From Gammaproteobacteria bacterium (GTDB lineage Bacteria; Pseudomonadota; Gammaproteobacteria; DSM-19610), in the NCBI GenBank assembly GCA_015494295.1, contig WGBO01000006.1, positions 62,001 through 126,000 on the forward strand: a stretch of 64,000 nucleotides of DNA. The letters run 5' to 3'. The notes beneath the pieces were generated by a model, which searched no databases, was not told the origin of the DNA, and was given only the letters and a program-made list of their open reading frames with translations. The first letter of the stretch is position 1. Every line of letters starts with the position of its first letter. A program made the position numbers and the translations under genes. Positions 37,561 through 46,973 of this stretch are shown piece after piece.

Positions 37561-37797
37561 GGAGGCAATTTTCGGCCTCGCGGGTCGGCGCCCGCCGCGG
37601 TGCCGTGAATCGGCGCAGCCGAGCATCGCAGGCGTTTTGCGATCAAGCGAGCGTTGTCTGAGCGGTTTTCGCGCAGCGTAAACCGCGAGTTTAGCGAGCG
37701 CGCAAAACGGCGAGAAGCGCAGGGAACCCGCGTCAGCGGGCAAGCCGTTGAACGACGCCGCGGCGGGCGCCGACCCGCGAGGCCGAAAATTGCCTCC
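37561..37797. repeat. Structured palindromic repeat, copy C
   Basis: Largest of the three copies (237 nt). Arms 37561-37614 and 37744-37797 are inverted complements of 54 nt each: the distal 40 bp are perfect and the 14 bp next to the core are imperfect (9/14). The 129-nt core 37615-37743 opens with box 1 and has box 2 at 37712-37731, then a CCCGC/GCGGG hairpin and GGGCAA. Stem II pairs 37631-37641 with 37701-37711 (10 of 11), stem III pairs 37662-37668 with 37680-37686. It sits between the convergent argF and phoU genes, where the long GC-rich palindrome could stop transcription from both sides. Arm sequence differs entirely from copies A and B. Confidence 0.9.
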
Positions 37798-37814
37798 GCC
37801 CCCTTCTTTGGGCC

Positions 37815-38513
37815 TCAGGCGGGTTTGTCGACGCGGGTGTGGCGAACGTCCTTGCCCTTGACGAGATAGATGACGTATTCGCAGATGTTACCGGCGCGGT
37901 CGCCGATACGCTCCATAGCGCGGGCGGCGAACATCGCCTGCAGGATAGTCGGGATGGAGCGCGGGTCTTCCATCATGTAGGTCATGAGTTCACGCATCAG
38001 CGATTCGTATTCCTCGTCGACCAGCCGGTCCTCGCTCCACACTTCCACGGCCTTGTCCGTGTCCAGGTGCGCGAAGGCATCCAGTGCACCGTGCATCATG
38101 CTGCACACATGCTGTCCGAGGTTGCGGATCTGGGTGAACAGACGGGTGGAATGCTCCTCGCCGACCAGGCGCGTCACCATGCGCGCAATGCGCTCCGCCT
38201 CGTCGCCGATACGCTCAAGATCGGTGATGGTCTTGATCACCGCCACCACCAGGCGCAGGTCGCTGGCGGCGGGCTGGCGGCGCGCCAGCACCCGGTTGCA
38301 TTCCTCGTCGATGGCCACTTCCATGGCATTCACCTCGCAGTCGCGGTCCACCACCTTGGCGGCGAGGCTGGCGTCGCGCTTCTCCAGCGCCGTCATGGCA
38401 TCCTTCAACTGCTGCTCGACCAGCCCCCCCATGGCCAGCACCCGGTTGCGGATATCCTCCAGCTCCTCGTTGTAGCGCCGTGATATGTGTTGTCCAATGT
38501 TGAGATTTTCCAT
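37815..38513 (-). CDS. phoU: Phosphate signalling protein PhoU
   Basis: 232-residue cytoplasmic three-helix-bundle repeat protein that couples the Pst transporter to PhoR so that the Pho regulon is off when phosphate is ample. Both PhoU repeats are visible, with acidic metal-binding stretches such as Glu-Arg-Ile-Gly-Asp-Glu-Ala-Glu-Arg in the first half and Glu-Arg-Ile-Gly-Asp-Arg-Ala in the second. Last gene of the pstCAB-phoU run, 12 bp after pstB. Confidence 0.96.
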   Translation of the reverse strand: MENLNIGQHISRRYNEELEDIRNRVLAMGGLVEQQLKDAMTALEKRDASLAAKVVDRDCEVNAMEVAIDEECNRVLARRQPAASDLRLVVAVIKTITDLERIGDEAERIARMVTRLVGEEHSTRLFTQIRNLGQHVCSMMHGALDAFAHLDTDKAVEVWSEDRLVDEEYESLMRELMTYMMEDPRSIPTILQAMFAARAMERIGDRAGNICEYVIYLVKGKDVRHTRVDKPA

Positions 38514-38525
38514 CTCCGATACTCC

Positions 38526-39347
38526 TTATCCGTAGCGCCCGGTGATGTAGTCTTCCGTCATCTTCTCGCGCGGATTGGTGAAGATCGTGTCGGTCGGCCC
38601 GCGCTCGATCAACTTGCCCATGTACATGAAGGCCGTCTGGTCGGACACGCGCGCCGCCTGCTGCATGTTGTGCGTCACGATCACGATGGTATACCGCTCT
38701 TTCAGTTCGTCAATCAGCTCCTCGATCTTGAGCGTGGAGATCGGGTCGAGCGCAGAAGCCGGCTCGTCGAGCAACAACACCTCCGGTTCCACGGCGATGG
38801 CGCGCGCGATCACCAGGCGTTGCTGCTGACCGCCGGACATGCCCAGCGCGTTTTCGTGCAGACGATCCTTGACCTCGTCCCACAGCGCCGCGCCACGCAA
38901 CGCCTTCTCCACCACTTCGTCCAGCACCCGGCGGCTCTTGACGCCCTGCAGACGCAGGCCATAGGCGACGTTTTCATAGATGCTCTTGGGGAAGGGGTTG
39001 GGCTTCTGGAACACCATGCCGACACGCTGCCGCAACTGCGCAACCTGCACACCCGGCGCGTAGATGTCTTCGCCATCGAGCAGAATACTGCCCTCGATAC
39101 GCGCGCTGTCGACCAGGTCGTTCATACGGTTGAAACAGCGCAGCAGGGTGGACTTGCCACAGCCACTGGGGCCGATGAAAGCGGTCACCTGCTTGCGCGG
39201 GATCGGCAGACTGATGTTTTCAAGCGCCTGGGTATCGTCGTAGTAAAGGTTCAGCCCGCGGACTTCCAGGCAGATATCCTCGTCCCCGGCGCCGGGGGTT
39301 TGCTCATTTTCCATAGTGGTAGCCATGTCGTGATTCAGGTCCAGCAT
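38526..39347 (-). CDS. pstB: Phosphate ABC transporter ATP-binding protein PstB
   Basis: 273-residue ATPase of the high-affinity phosphate importer. Walker A (Gly-Pro-Ser-Gly-Cys-Gly-Lys-Ser-Thr), signature (Met-Ser-Gly-Gly-Gln-Gln-Gln-Arg) and Walker B ([12 protein letters not shown]) are intact, and the Cys in Walker A plus the Pro after the Glu are typical of PstB. The ATG at 39347 begins one base after the pstA stop; internal Met residues at 8 and 12 are alternative starts, since the first 20 residues lie before family homology. Confidence 0.96.
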   Translation of the reverse strand: MLDLNHDMATTMENEQTPGAGDEDICLEVRGLNLYYDDTQALENISLPIPRKQVTAFIGPSGCGKSTLLRCFNRMNDLVDSARIEGSILLDGEDIYAPGVQVAQLRQRVGMVFQKPNPFPKSIYENVAYGLRLQGVKSRRVLDEVVEKALRGAALWDEVKDRLHENALGMSGGQQQRLVIARAIAVEPEVLLLDEPASALDPISTLKIEELIDELKERYTIVIVTHNMQQAARVSDQTAFMYMGKLIERGPTDTIFTNPREKMTEDYITGRYG

Positions 39348-39348
39348 A

Positions 39349-41019
39349 TCAGTGATCGAGCGTGCGGTAACGTTCGCGCAGACGGTTGCGGATGGAAATC
39401 GCCGTCAGGTTGAGCGCCACGATGACCAGCACCAGCAGCAGTGCCGTGGCGTACACCAGCGGACGCGCCGCCTCGACATTGGGACTCTGGAAACCGACGT
39501 CGTAGATGTGGAAGCCCAGATGCATGAACTTGCGGTCCAGGTGGATAAAGGGTGCATTGCCGTCCAGCGGCAGCGCCGGCGCCAGCTTCACCACGCCCAC
39601 CAGCATCAACGGCGCGACCTCGCCCGCGGCCCGCGCCACGGCGAGTATGACGCCGGTCATCATCGCCGGACTCGCCATTGGCAGCACGGTGCGCCACAGG
39701 GTTTCGGCCTTGGTGGCGCCCAGCGCCAGGCTGCCCTCGCGGATGGAGCGCGGAATGCGCGACAGACCTTCCTCGGTTGCCACGATCACCACCGGCACGG
39801 TAAGCAAGGCCAGCGTCAGCGACGCCCACATCAGCCCCGGGGTACCGAAGGTCGGCGCCGGCAACGCCTCGGGGAAGAACAACTGGTCGATATTCCCGCC
39901 CAGGAAATAGACGAAGAAACCCAGGCCGAACACGCCGTAGACGATCGATGGAACGCCGGCGAGATTGTTGACGGCGATACGGATCAGGCGCGTCAGAGGC
40001 CCCTGCGTGGCGTACTCGCGCAGGTACACGGCGGCCACCACGCCGAAGGGTGTCACCAGCAGCGACATCAACAGCACCATCATCACGGTACCGAAGATCG
40101 CCGGGAAGATGCCGCCCTCGGTATTGGCCTCGCGGGGATCCTCGCTGACGAACCCCCACAGCTTGGCCAGGTAGAAACCTGTCTTGTCGAACAGCCCCAT
40201 GGCATTGGGCCGCCAGGCGCGCACAATGTTCGCCAGCGGAATACTGACGCGTTCGCCGCCCATTGCCTCCATGGTGATGGCGTCGCGGCGGATTTCCCGA
40301 TAACGCGCTTCCAGGTTTTTCTGCAGGGCGGTGAAGGCGGCCTCGAGTTCCTTGCGCTTGCGCTCGATCGCGGCCAGGGCTTCAGGCGTATCCTCGCCGT
40401 CCAGTTCCAGGCGCCGCCGGTCGAGCCGCAACTGTTCCAGCCTGTAGTTGATCGCCCCGATCTCGTCGCGTTCCAGGGTACGGATACGCTTGCGAATCTC
40501 CTGTACGCGCTCCAGCCTCGGCTTGAGTTCGTGCCAGGCCGCCTCGTCTTCGGCAATCAGTTCACCACCTTCGCGGATGTCGCGGATAAAGCCGTAGAAG
40601 TTACCCCACTCGGTGCGCTCCAGCGCCACCAGGTTCCCGGGCGTGTCGCGGCTGAGGATGTCCGGCGCGTTGATCCAGCGGAAATCCAGCCCCGACACGT
40701 CGCGGTTGCCGGTCTTGAGGAGCAGGCGTTCGATGTCCACCACGTCACCATAGGCCTTCACCGACATGCCCGCCTCGCGCAGGCGCTCCAGGGTGGTCCG
40801 CTCGCGGTCGGCGATCTCGCCGATCAGACGTTGTACCTTGCCGTCCGGCATGCGGTACTGCATGTCCCACAACGCCGATGGCCAGAAGTGTCCCAGCCCG
40901 TTGACCGCAATCAGGCCCAGCAGGCCCACCACCATGATCAGGCTTGCCGACACCGCCGCCGCGTTAAGCCATATCCATGGCTTGCCACTCTTTACCCAGC
41001 CGCCGAAATCCTCGCGCAT
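39349..41019 (-). CDS. pstA: Phosphate ABC transporter permease PstA (long form)
   Basis: 556-residue inner-membrane permease. After one N-terminal helix (about 18-42) a ~230-residue largely hydrophilic, charged helical region precedes the six-helix permease core (about 310-550). The core keeps the permease EAA-like loop ([10 protein letters not shown]). E. coli PstA is about 300 residues, so this is the extended type seen in many gammaproteobacteria. Together with the likewise enlarged PstC it would build a sizeable periplasmic structure of unknown role. Confidence 0.94.
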   Translation of the reverse strand: MREDFGGWVKSGKPWIWLNAAAVSASLIMVVGLLGLIAVNGLGHFWPSALWDMQYRMPDGKVQRLIGEIADRERTTLERLREAGMSVKAYGDVVDIERLLLKTGNRDVSGLDFRWINAPDILSRDTPGNLVALERTEWGNFYGFIRDIREGGELIAEDEAAWHELKPRLERVQEIRKRIRTLERDEIGAINYRLEQLRLDRRRLELDGEDTPEALAAIERKRKELEAAFTALQKNLEARYREIRRDAITMEAMGGERVSIPLANIVRAWRPNAMGLFDKTGFYLAKLWGFVSEDPREANTEGGIFPAIFGTVMMVLLMSLLVTPFGVVAAVYLREYATQGPLTRLIRIAVNNLAGVPSIVYGVFGLGFFVYFLGGNIDQLFFPEALPAPTFGTPGLMWASLTLALLTVPVVIVATEEGLSRIPRSIREGSLALGATKAETLWRTVLPMASPAMMTGVILAVARAAGEVAPLMLVGVVKLAPALPLDGNAPFIHLDRKFMHLGFHIYDVGFQSPNVEAARPLVYATALLLVLVIVALNLTAISIRNRLRERYRTLDH

Positions 41020-41031
41020 GCCGATCCTCCG

Positions 41032-43278
41032 CTACAGGCTGCTGTACTTGTTGCGCAGGCGCTGACGGATCAGCTCCGCACCGGTATTGAACAGGAAGGT
41101 GAACAGAAACAGCACCAGCGCCGCCAGGAACAGGACACGGTAGTGGGTGCTGGCCACCTCGGACTCTGGCATCTCCACCGCGATGTTGGCGGACAACGTG
41201 CGCATGCCCTGGAAGATGCTCATGTCCATCACCGGCGTGTTGCCGGTCGCCATCAGCACGATCATGGTTTCGCCGACCGCCCGGCCGACGCCCATCATGA
41301 TGCCGGAGAAAATACCCGGGCTGGCGGTCAGCAGCACCACGCGCACCAGCGTCTGCCAACTGGTGGCGCCGAGCGCCAGCGAACCGCTGGTCAAGTGCCG
41401 GGGCACGCTGAAGATGGCGTCCTCGGCGATGGAAAAAATGGTGGGAATCACCGCGAAGCCCATCGCCATGCCCACCACCAGCGAGTTGCGCTGGTCGAAA
41501 CCGATACCCATCTCGTGTTGCAACCAGCCCGGCATGTCGCCGCCGAAAAACCACTGTTCCAGCAGCGGACTGACCGCCAACGACAGATAACCAGCGCCCA
41601 GCAGCACTGGCACCAGCAGCGCGGCCTCCCAGCCCGCCGGGATACGCCGGGTGAAATGACGCGGCAGCAGGTGCCAGACCCAGGCCGCCAACACCACCAG
41701 CAGCGGCATCAGCATCAGCATCGCGAACAGGCCCGGCAGGTGGCTCTCCAGCAGCGGCGCCAGCCACAGGCCCGCCAGGAAGCCCAGGATCACGGTCGGC
41801 AGCGCCTCCATGATCTCGATGGTGGGTTTCACCAGCTGGCGCATTCTCGGCGCCATGAAGTAGGCAGTGAAAATGGCCCCGAGGATGGACAGGGGAATGG
41901 CGAACAACATGGCGTAGAACGCCGCCTTGAGCGTACCGAAGGCCAGCGGCGTAAGGCTGAACTTGGGCTCGAAATCGTTGTTGGCGGCGGAGGACTGCCA
42001 GATGTAGGCGGGCTCGTCGTAGCCTTCGTACCAGACCTTGCCCCACAGCGAACTCCAGGACACTTCCGGGTGCGGATTGTGGATGCGCCAGAACTGGAGC
42101 TGTCCCTGTTCGTCGAGCGCCCACAGAGCGTCCGCGCGTGGCGAGACCGCCAACAGCCGCAGCGGCGCATCTGTCACCCGCTCGCGCAACAGGCGCTTGC
42201 CGGCGGTCGCGTGATAGATGGCCACGCCGCCGTCGCTACCCCCGGCCAGGAAACCCTTGCGCGCGTATTCGGGCGTCAGCACGCTGATATCGGCGTCGTT
42301 GGAAAAACGGCGAATCTTGCGCAGGCGAGAAACACCCTGCTCGTCCCGAACCTGGAACCACTGGCTGATCTCGCCATTGGCGCTGGCGACCAGGATGGAA
42401 TTGCCGCCGGCAAGAAAGCGCGCGTCACGAACCTCGGTGTCCTTGGACGTCACCGCCAGTTGCTGACGCAGGTGCGTCTGCTCGAGATCGGAAATATCGA
42501 ACCACGCCAGCGTGCCGTCGCGGCCAAGCAGGTACATGTTGCGCTGCGAAGGATCGACCAGCAGGCTGACGATGTCGCCCAGATCGCTGTAACCCTGGGT
42601 ACGCTCGAACGTCCAGCCACCTTCGTCCTCCATCAGCGACTCTTCCGGCGACGCGCGCATCACGGACAACAGGCCGCCGCGTGTCCAGCCCACGATGGTG
42701 AAGGACTCGTCCTCCTGGATAGCCAGGCGGTCGAGCGAGGCGCCTTCCGCGTTGACCACCACCGGTTGCTCACCAAGCGGATACTGGACCTCCGGCGTGA
42801 TCACGCGCTTGTCGTCGGGGTAGCTGGCGCGGTAGTACAGCTTGATGACCAGTGCCTGACCGTTACTGAAACCGAGCGCAACGATGCCGGAATTCGGGCG
42901 CGCCGCCGAAAAGCCGACCACCTCGGCGCCCTCGGGCACGGGAAGCTGGACCTGGCTGATTTCGCGGCCGTCCACGGTCGACATGAAACGCACCCGCCCC
43001 TGGCGATCGATGACAGTGCCGATTTCCGCCTGCTCCTCCATCGACAGGTAGACTGCCTGTTCGGCGCTCGGCAGGTGATAGGCGGCCTCCCGCTGCATGC
43101 CCGGCGATTCGGCCAACGGCATCACGATATAGAGAAGATATATAAAAATCAGAAGGATAGCGACGATCACCGAAACACCGCCGGCGCCGACCAGCCACCG
43201 TGTGATGCGATCCTTGAACAGGCGAAGGCGCAGGTGAACACTGCTTTTGTAAGGGCTGGAGGGGGGTGCTTCCGACAT
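41032..43278 (-). CDS. pstC: Phosphate ABC transporter permease PstC (long form)
   Basis: 748 residues, more than twice the E. coli length. A first helix (about 33-57) leads into a ~380-residue domain whose repeated strand-turn pattern looks like a beta-propeller or WD-like fold (Leu-Ala-Trp-Phe-Asp, Ile-Ser-Gln-Trp-Phe, Val-Ala-Ile-Tyr-His). The permease core with about seven helices occupies ~440-740, including the EAA-like loop [10 protein letters not shown]. First gene of pstCAB-phoU on the minus strand; a Pho-box-like site lies 26-43 bp upstream of its start. The propeller reading is by eye. Confidence 0.94.
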   Translation of the reverse strand: MSEAPPSSPYKSSVHLRLRLFKDRITRWLVGAGGVSVIVAILLIFIYLLYIVMPLAESPGMQREAAYHLPSAEQAVYLSMEEQAEIGTVIDRQGRVRFMSTVDGREISQVQLPVPEGAEVVGFSAARPNSGIVALGFSNGQALVIKLYYRASYPDDKRVITPEVQYPLGEQPVVVNAEGASLDRLAIQEDESFTIVGWTRGGLLSVMRASPEESLMEDEGGWTFERTQGYSDLGDIVSLLVDPSQRNMYLLGRDGTLAWFDISDLEQTHLRQQLAVTSKDTEVRDARFLAGGNSILVASANGEISQWFQVRDEQGVSRLRKIRRFSNDADISVLTPEYARKGFLAGGSDGGVAIYHATAGKRLLRERVTDAPLRLLAVSPRADALWALDEQGQLQFWRIHNPHPEVSWSSLWGKVWYEGYDEPAYIWQSSAANNDFEPKFSLTPLAFGTLKAAFYAMLFAIPLSILGAIFTAYFMAPRMRQLVKPTIEIMEALPTVILGFLAGLWLAPLLESHLPGLFAMLMLMPLLVVLAAWVWHLLPRHFTRRIPAGWEAALLVPVLLGAGYLSLAVSPLLEQWFFGGDMPGWLQHEMGIGFDQRNSLVVGMAMGFAVIPTIFSIAEDAIFSVPRHLTSGSLALGATSWQTLVRVVLLTASPGIFSGIMMGVGRAVGETMIVLMATGNTPVMDMSIFQGMRTLSANIAVEMPESEVASTHYRVLFLAALVLFLFTFLFNTGAELIRQRLRNKYSSL

Positions 43279-43303
43279 GATCCGCGCAGGTTACCGGAGA
43301 AAT

Positions 43304-43321
43304 ATGACGATTGTATTACAA
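43304..43321 (-). promoter_or_regulatory. Pho box upstream of pstC
   Basis: On the minus strand the site reads TTGTAAT-ACAA-TCGTCAT, two 7-bp half-sites spaced by four, matching the PhoB consensus (CTGTCAT-N4-CTGTCAT) with substitutions. It closely resembles the site before pstS in the same window, including the flanking AATATGAC. Confidence 0.72.
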
Positions 43322-43424
43322 CCGGCCCGGTCAGATGAAATGCGCTTTGGCATTGAATTTGCTCGCTTCTTCCCTCAACGATTCAAACCGCCAACCGTTT
43401 GGCACTAAAGGGAGGGCATGCCGC

Positions 43425-43742
43425 ATGGGCATCGAACACCGCTGGAGTTCACGGCGCGAAATCAGTCTGGACGTAAACCTGCACTATCCACCCGTTGGCA
43501 CCATCAACGGCACCACGCGAAACATCAGCCTGGAGGGCATGTACGTCGATCTGAAAGGCGTTCGCATTCCACCCCAGGCGCGACTCGAAATCTCCTTTGT
43601 CGCGGAAATCGGCGGACGCACCGTCGAACACCGGCTGCCCGCCTACGTGGTGCACCAGCACGATGACGGGGTGGGTCTGATGCTGCAGCACGTGGGCTAC
43701 CGCGAATTCGACGCCCTGCGCTACATGCTCAACGCGGCCTGA
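43425..43742 (+). CDS. Small PilZ-like c-di-GMP-binding protein
   Basis: 105-residue protein. The N-terminal arginines (Trp-Ser-Ser-Arg-Arg-Glu) and the later Asn-Ile-Ser-Leu-Glu-Gly-Met correspond to the PilZ RxxxR and (D/N)xSxxG motifs, followed by a six-strand barrel pattern. ATG 43425 is chosen because GGGAGG precedes it and the motif begins soon after; the open frame to 43311 upstream lacks homology and would run through the Pho box region. It lies inside the phosphate locus but on the opposite strand, between pstC and pstS, giving a possible physical link between c-di-GMP and phosphate genes. Confidence 0.8.
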   Translation: MGIEHRWSSRREISLDVNLHYPPVGTINGTTRNISLEGMYVDLKGVRIPPQARLEISFVAEIGGRTVEHRLPAYVVHQHDDGVGLMLQHVGYREFDALRYMLNAA

Positions 43743-43761
43743 ATTCCACAACCCCGAAAAC

Positions 43762-43800
43762 GCAAAAAGCCCCCGCCGTCACCGGCGGGCGCTTTTTTGC
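43762..43800. terminator. Bidirectional terminator between the PilZ gene and pstS
   Basis: A 7-bp GC stem (CCCGCCG / CGGCGGG) with a 4-nt loop, extended by GCAAAAAGC on one side and GCTTTTTTGC on the other. T-runs follow the stem in both directions, so it should stop the convergent PilZ and pstS transcripts. Confidence 0.9.
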
Positions 43801-43830
43801 GGGCCGTTCCACGCCTCGGCCGGGCCGGGT

Positions 43831-44808
43831 TCAGTCCAGCTTGGCCAGTTCCTTCTCGACCACCGACTTCGGCAGCGGGATGTAGCCGTCCTTGACCACG
43901 ACCATCTGCCCGGACTGCGACAGCACCATCTTCAGGAACTCGCGTTCCAGCGGCGGCAACGGCTTGTTCGGGTGCTTGTTCACGTAGATATACAGGAAGC
44001 GCGCCAGCGGATACTTGCCGGACACGGCATTTTCCGGTGTCGCTTCGATGAACGGCTGGCCCGCCTTCCTGGCCAGCGGCACGGCACGCACGCCGGAGGT
44101 GCGATAGCCGATACCGGAGTAGCCGATACCGTTGAGCGACGAGGACACCGACTGCACTACCGAAGCGGAGCCCGGCTGTTCATTCACGTTGTTGCGGTAG
44201 TCACCCTTGCACAGCGCCTTCTTCTTGAAGTAACCGTAGGTACCGGACACCGAGTTGCGACCGTAGAGCTGGATGGCACGGTTCTTCCAGGCGCCTTCCA
44301 GGCCGAGCTGGCCCCAGCGGGTGATGTCTTCGGGATAGCCGCACTTGCGGGTGGAGGAAAAAATCGCGTCCACCTGGGGAATGGTCAGGCCCTTGATCGG
44401 GTTATCCTTGTGCGCGAACACCGCCAGCGCGTCGATGGCGACACGGATCGGCGTGGGCTTGTAGCCGTAGCGGCGTTCGAAGGCTTCCAGTTCCTTGTCC
44501 TTCATCTTGCGGCTCATGGGGCCGAGGTTGGAGGTGCCTTCGGTCAGCGCCGGTGGCGCGGTGGAGGAACCCGCGGCCTGGATCTGGATATTGACGTTCG
44601 GGTACTCGCGCTTGAACGCTTCCGCCCACAGGGTCATCAGGTTGGCCAGGGTGTCGGAGCCGACGCTGGACAGGTTGCCGGACACGCCGCTGACGCGCTG
44701 GTATTCGTGGATGCCGGCGTCGACCTTGGGGTCGGCCATCAGCGATGTGCTGACGCCCATGACGGCCGACAGAAGGCCGGCGATGAGTGTGCGCTTGCGT
44801 AAAGCCAT
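43831..44808 (-). CDS. pstS: Periplasmic phosphate-binding protein PstS
   Basis: 325 residues: an Arg-Lys-Arg start, hydrophobic signal ending Ser-Leu-Met-Ala, and a periplasmic binding fold. Phosphate-loop features are Val-Gly-Ser-Asp-Thr-Leu, Ala-Gly-Ser-Ser-Thr-Ala and Gly-Arg-Asn-Ser-Val-Ser-Gly-Thr, resembling the Pseudomonas-type PstS. ATG 44808 is preceded by AGGAGA seven bases upstream, so the extra five residues of the longer frame are dropped. It is separated from pstC by the PilZ gene and has its own Pho-box-like site 80 bp upstream. Confidence 0.95.
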   Translation of the reverse strand: MALRKRTLIAGLLSAVMGVSTSLMADPKVDAGIHEYQRVSGVSGNLSSVGSDTLANLMTLWAEAFKREYPNVNIQIQAAGSSTAPPALTEGTSNLGPMSRKMKDKELEAFERRYGYKPTPIRVAIDALAVFAHKDNPIKGLTIPQVDAIFSSTRKCGYPEDITRWGQLGLEGAWKNRAIQLYGRNSVSGTYGYFKKKALCKGDYRNNVNEQPGSASVVQSVSSSLNGIGYSGIGYRTSGVRAVPLARKAGQPFIEATPENAVSGKYPLARFLYIYVNKHPNKPLPPLEREFLKMVLSQSGQMVVVKDGYIPLPKSVVEKELAKLD

Positions 44809-44887
44809 GTGTTCTCTCCTCAAAATATCGGGGATGTAAAAAAACGGGTTCAGTCCGGTTACCGGGGAGGCATCCTAGCGGCCGAAT

Positions 44888-44905
44888 ATGACATCTGTAT
44901 TACAG
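44888..44905 (-). promoter_or_regulatory. Pho box upstream of pstS
   Basis: On the minus strand it reads CTGTAAT-ACAG-ATGTCAT, a good PhoB site (two 7-bp repeats in an 11-bp period). It overlaps the last codons of phoR, 80 bp before the pstS start. Confidence 0.78.
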
Positions 44906-46219
44906 TTCGAGGGCTTTCGCTTCCGTACAATCACTCACCTGGGCGAGCGGGAAGCGGCAACTGAAGCGGCTGCCACGGCCGGGTTCGCTGTCGATCTCCA
45001 GGCGCCCCTGGTGACGCAGCAGCACGTGCTTGACGATGGCCAGGCCCAGCCCGGTGCCGCCGCATTCCCGCGAACGGCCGGCATCGACCCGGTAAAAGCG
45101 TTCGGTGAGGCGGGGAATATGGTGGGCCTCGATGCCTGGCCCGGTGTCGCTGACCGAGAATACCGCGGCATCCTCCTCGCGCCGCCAGCTCACGCGGATT
45201 TCGCCGCCCGCCGGCGTGTAGCGCACCGCGTTGAACACCAGGTTGGAGAACGCACTGTACAGCTCGCTTTCGACCCCCACCAGGCACAGGGCCTCGTCGA
45301 TATCGATTGAGAAACGGTGCCCAACGTCGCCGCCCAGCGCGCGCGCCTGGTCGAGCACCTGCGCAACCAGGTCGGCGATCCGCACTGCCTGCGTGCCCAC
45401 GCCGGGCTCGTCGCTTTCCAGGCGCGCCAGCAACATCAGGTCGTCCACCAGACGGTTCATGCGCCGCGTCTGGCCTTCCATGGCCCGCAGCGCGTCGGCG
45501 CAGCGCGCGTCCAGCCCCTCGTCATCCAGCAGCCCTTCCAGGTAGCCGGAAATCACCGTCAGGGGACTGCGCAGCTCATGCGACACATTGGCCACGAAAT
45601 CCTGACGCATACGTTCCAGCTTTTGCACGTGCGTCATGTCTCGGGCCACCAGCAGGCGCCGGCCGCCGCCGTAGGCGACGATGCGGATACGCAGGGTCTG
45701 GCCTTCGTTGACCGGCGAGGGAATCTCGATCCCCTGCTCGTAGTCGCCACTGTGCAGGTATTCCAGGAATGCGGGATGGCGAATCAGGTTGCTGATGCGC
45801 TGGCCGCCGTCGCGCGGGTACTCGAAACCGAGGTAACGGGCGGCGGCGGTGTTCCACCATTCGATCTCCTCGCTGCCCGGGCGCAGCTCCACGGTGGCGT
45901 CGGGTAGCGCGGTGGTCATCTTGTGCAGGCGCTTCAGCAGGCGGTGCAGATTGCGCTTGCGCTGCTGGTTGCGCTGCTGCAGGCGGTAGATGCGCTCGAA
46001 AGCCTCGTCCCAGATACCGCTTGCCTCCGGGGGCTGGAAGGACTTGCCTTCCTTGAGCCAGCGTACCAGGCGGTTGAGATTGTAGAGGTGCCAGGCCAGG
46101 TAGATGCCGAGCGCCACCAGCAGGCCGGCGGCAACATGTCCGAACAATGCCCCCAGCAGCAGGCCTGACAGCAACAACCCGGCGAGTCGCCACAATTCGT
46201 CCTGCCAGGCCCGTATCAC
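44900..46219 (-). CDS. phoR: Phosphate regulon sensor kinase PhoR
   Basis: 439-residue membrane histidine kinase. Two short N-terminal hydrophobic segments (about 12-45) without a large periplasmic domain, then a charged linker, a PAS domain (about 95-200), the H-box with phosphoacceptor His214 in Val-Ser-His-Glu-Leu-Arg-Ser-Pro-Leu, and a catalytic domain with N, G1 (Asp-Thr-Gly-Pro-Gly-Ile) and G2 (Gly-Thr-Gly-Leu-Gly-Leu) boxes. Its start overlaps phoB by four bases. This is the usual PhoR layout, reading phosphate status through PstSCAB-PhoU. Confidence 0.96.
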   Translation of the reverse strand: MIRAWQDELWRLAGLLLSGLLLGALFGHVAAGLLVALGIYLAWHLYNLNRLVRWLKEGKSFQPPEASGIWDEAFERIYRLQQRNQQRKRNLHRLLKRLHKMTTALPDATVELRPGSEEIEWWNTAAARYLGFEYPRDGGQRISNLIRHPAFLEYLHSGDYEQGIEIPSPVNEGQTLRIRIVAYGGGRRLLVARDMTHVQKLERMRQDFVANVSHELRSPLTVISGYLEGLLDDEGLDARCADALRAMEGQTRRMNRLVDDLMLLARLESDEPGVGTQAVRIADLVAQVLDQARALGGDVGHRFSIDIDEALCLVGVESELYSAFSNLVFNAVRYTPAGGEIRVSWRREEDAAVFSVSDTGPGIEAHHIPRLTERFYRVDAGRSRECGGTGLGLAIVKHVLLRHQGRLEIDSEPGRGSRFSCRFPLAQVSDCTEAKALEL

Positions 46220-46908
46220 ACCTTCGCCTTGCTCGAAAACCGGTAGCCCGCACCGCGCACCGTCTGGATGAAGCGGTCATAGCCCTGTGCGGCCAGGGCC
46301 TTGCGCAAGCGGCGGATATGCACGTCCACGGTACGTTCCTCGACATAGATCCCGCGACCCCAGACGCGATCCAGCAACTGCTCGCGGCTGTAGACCCGGT
46401 CGGGGTGATTCATGAAGAAGGATAACAGGCGGAATTCGGTCGGCGCCAGTTCAATGTCATGGCCATGGGCCTCGACCCGGTGTTCCACCGGGTTCAGCGA
46501 AAGCCCCTCAAAAACTATGGGAGATTCATCGGCTTCCGGCTGCGAACGACGCAACACCGCGTGGATGCGCGCAACCAGTTCGCGCGGCGAAAATGGCTTG
46601 GTGACATAGTCGTCGGCGCCGACCTCCAGTCCGCGCACGCGATCGTTCTCCTCGGAGCGCGCTGTCAGCAGGATGATCGGCAGCGAGGCGGTGTGTTCGT
46701 CACGGCGCAGGCGGCGGGCGAAATCGACCCCGCTCATGCCGGGCAGCATCCAGTCCAGCAGCACCAGGTCCGGCGGATTGGCGGCGATGGCCAGTAACGC
46801 CTGCTCCGCGTCGGCGGCTTCCTCGAAGCGGAAGCCCGCCTTGGTCAGAGAGAATCCCAGCATCTCGCGGATCGCCGGTTCGTCTTCCACTACCAGTATA
46901 CGTTTCAT
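46216..46908 (-). CDS. phoB: Phosphate regulon response regulator PhoB
   Basis: 230-residue OmpR/PhoB-type regulator. The receiver holds the acidic pair in Val-Val-Glu-Asp-Glu-Pro, phosphoacceptor Asp52 (Leu-Leu-Asp-Trp-Met-Leu-Pro) and the Leu-Thr-Ala-Arg switch block; the winged-helix domain occupies ~130-227. ATG 46908 gives [10 protein letters not shown]; a TTG 12 bases further out is less likely. Coupled to phoR. A Pho-box-like site lies 48-65 bp upstream, implying autoregulation. Confidence 0.96.
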   Translation of the reverse strand: MKRILVVEDEPAIREMLGFSLTKAGFRFEEAADAEQALLAIAANPPDLVLLDWMLPGMSGVDFARRLRRDEHTASLPIILLTARSEENDRVRGLEVGADDYVTKPFSPRELVARIHAVLRRSQPEADESPIVFEGLSLNPVEHRVEAHGHDIELAPTEFRLLSFFMNHPDRVYSREQLLDRVWGRGIYVEERTVDVHIRRLRKALAAQGYDRFIQTVRGAGYRFSSKAKV

Positions 46909-46955
46909 CGGGGGTTTCAACCTGTCACGACACCGTAACAGCAGACCATACGAAT

Positions 46956-46973
46956 ATTACAGTTATGTGACGG
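46956..46973 (-). promoter_or_regulatory. Pho box upstream of phoB
   Basis: On the minus strand it reads CCGTCAC-ATAA-CTGTAAT, matching the PhoB direct-repeat layout. It overlaps the 3' end of egtD. A weaker second candidate (CTGTTAC-GGTG-TCGTGAC) lies nearer the gene around 46924-46941. Confidence 0.7.

Noticed and set aside
37654..37869. A small ORF crossing the third repeat copy
   Set aside because: Its residues (Arg-Glu-Ala-Gln-Gly-Thr-Arg and similar) are encoded by the repeat core and recur wherever the core occurs; the base-paired structure, not codon sense, is what the copies keep.
39352..43338. A 1328-codon open frame on the plus strand across the pst genes
   Set aside because: It is antisense to pstA and pstC, has no recognisable domain, is rich in Gln, His and Arg as expected of a reverse-strand shadow in GC-rich DNA, and spans two well-supported genes.
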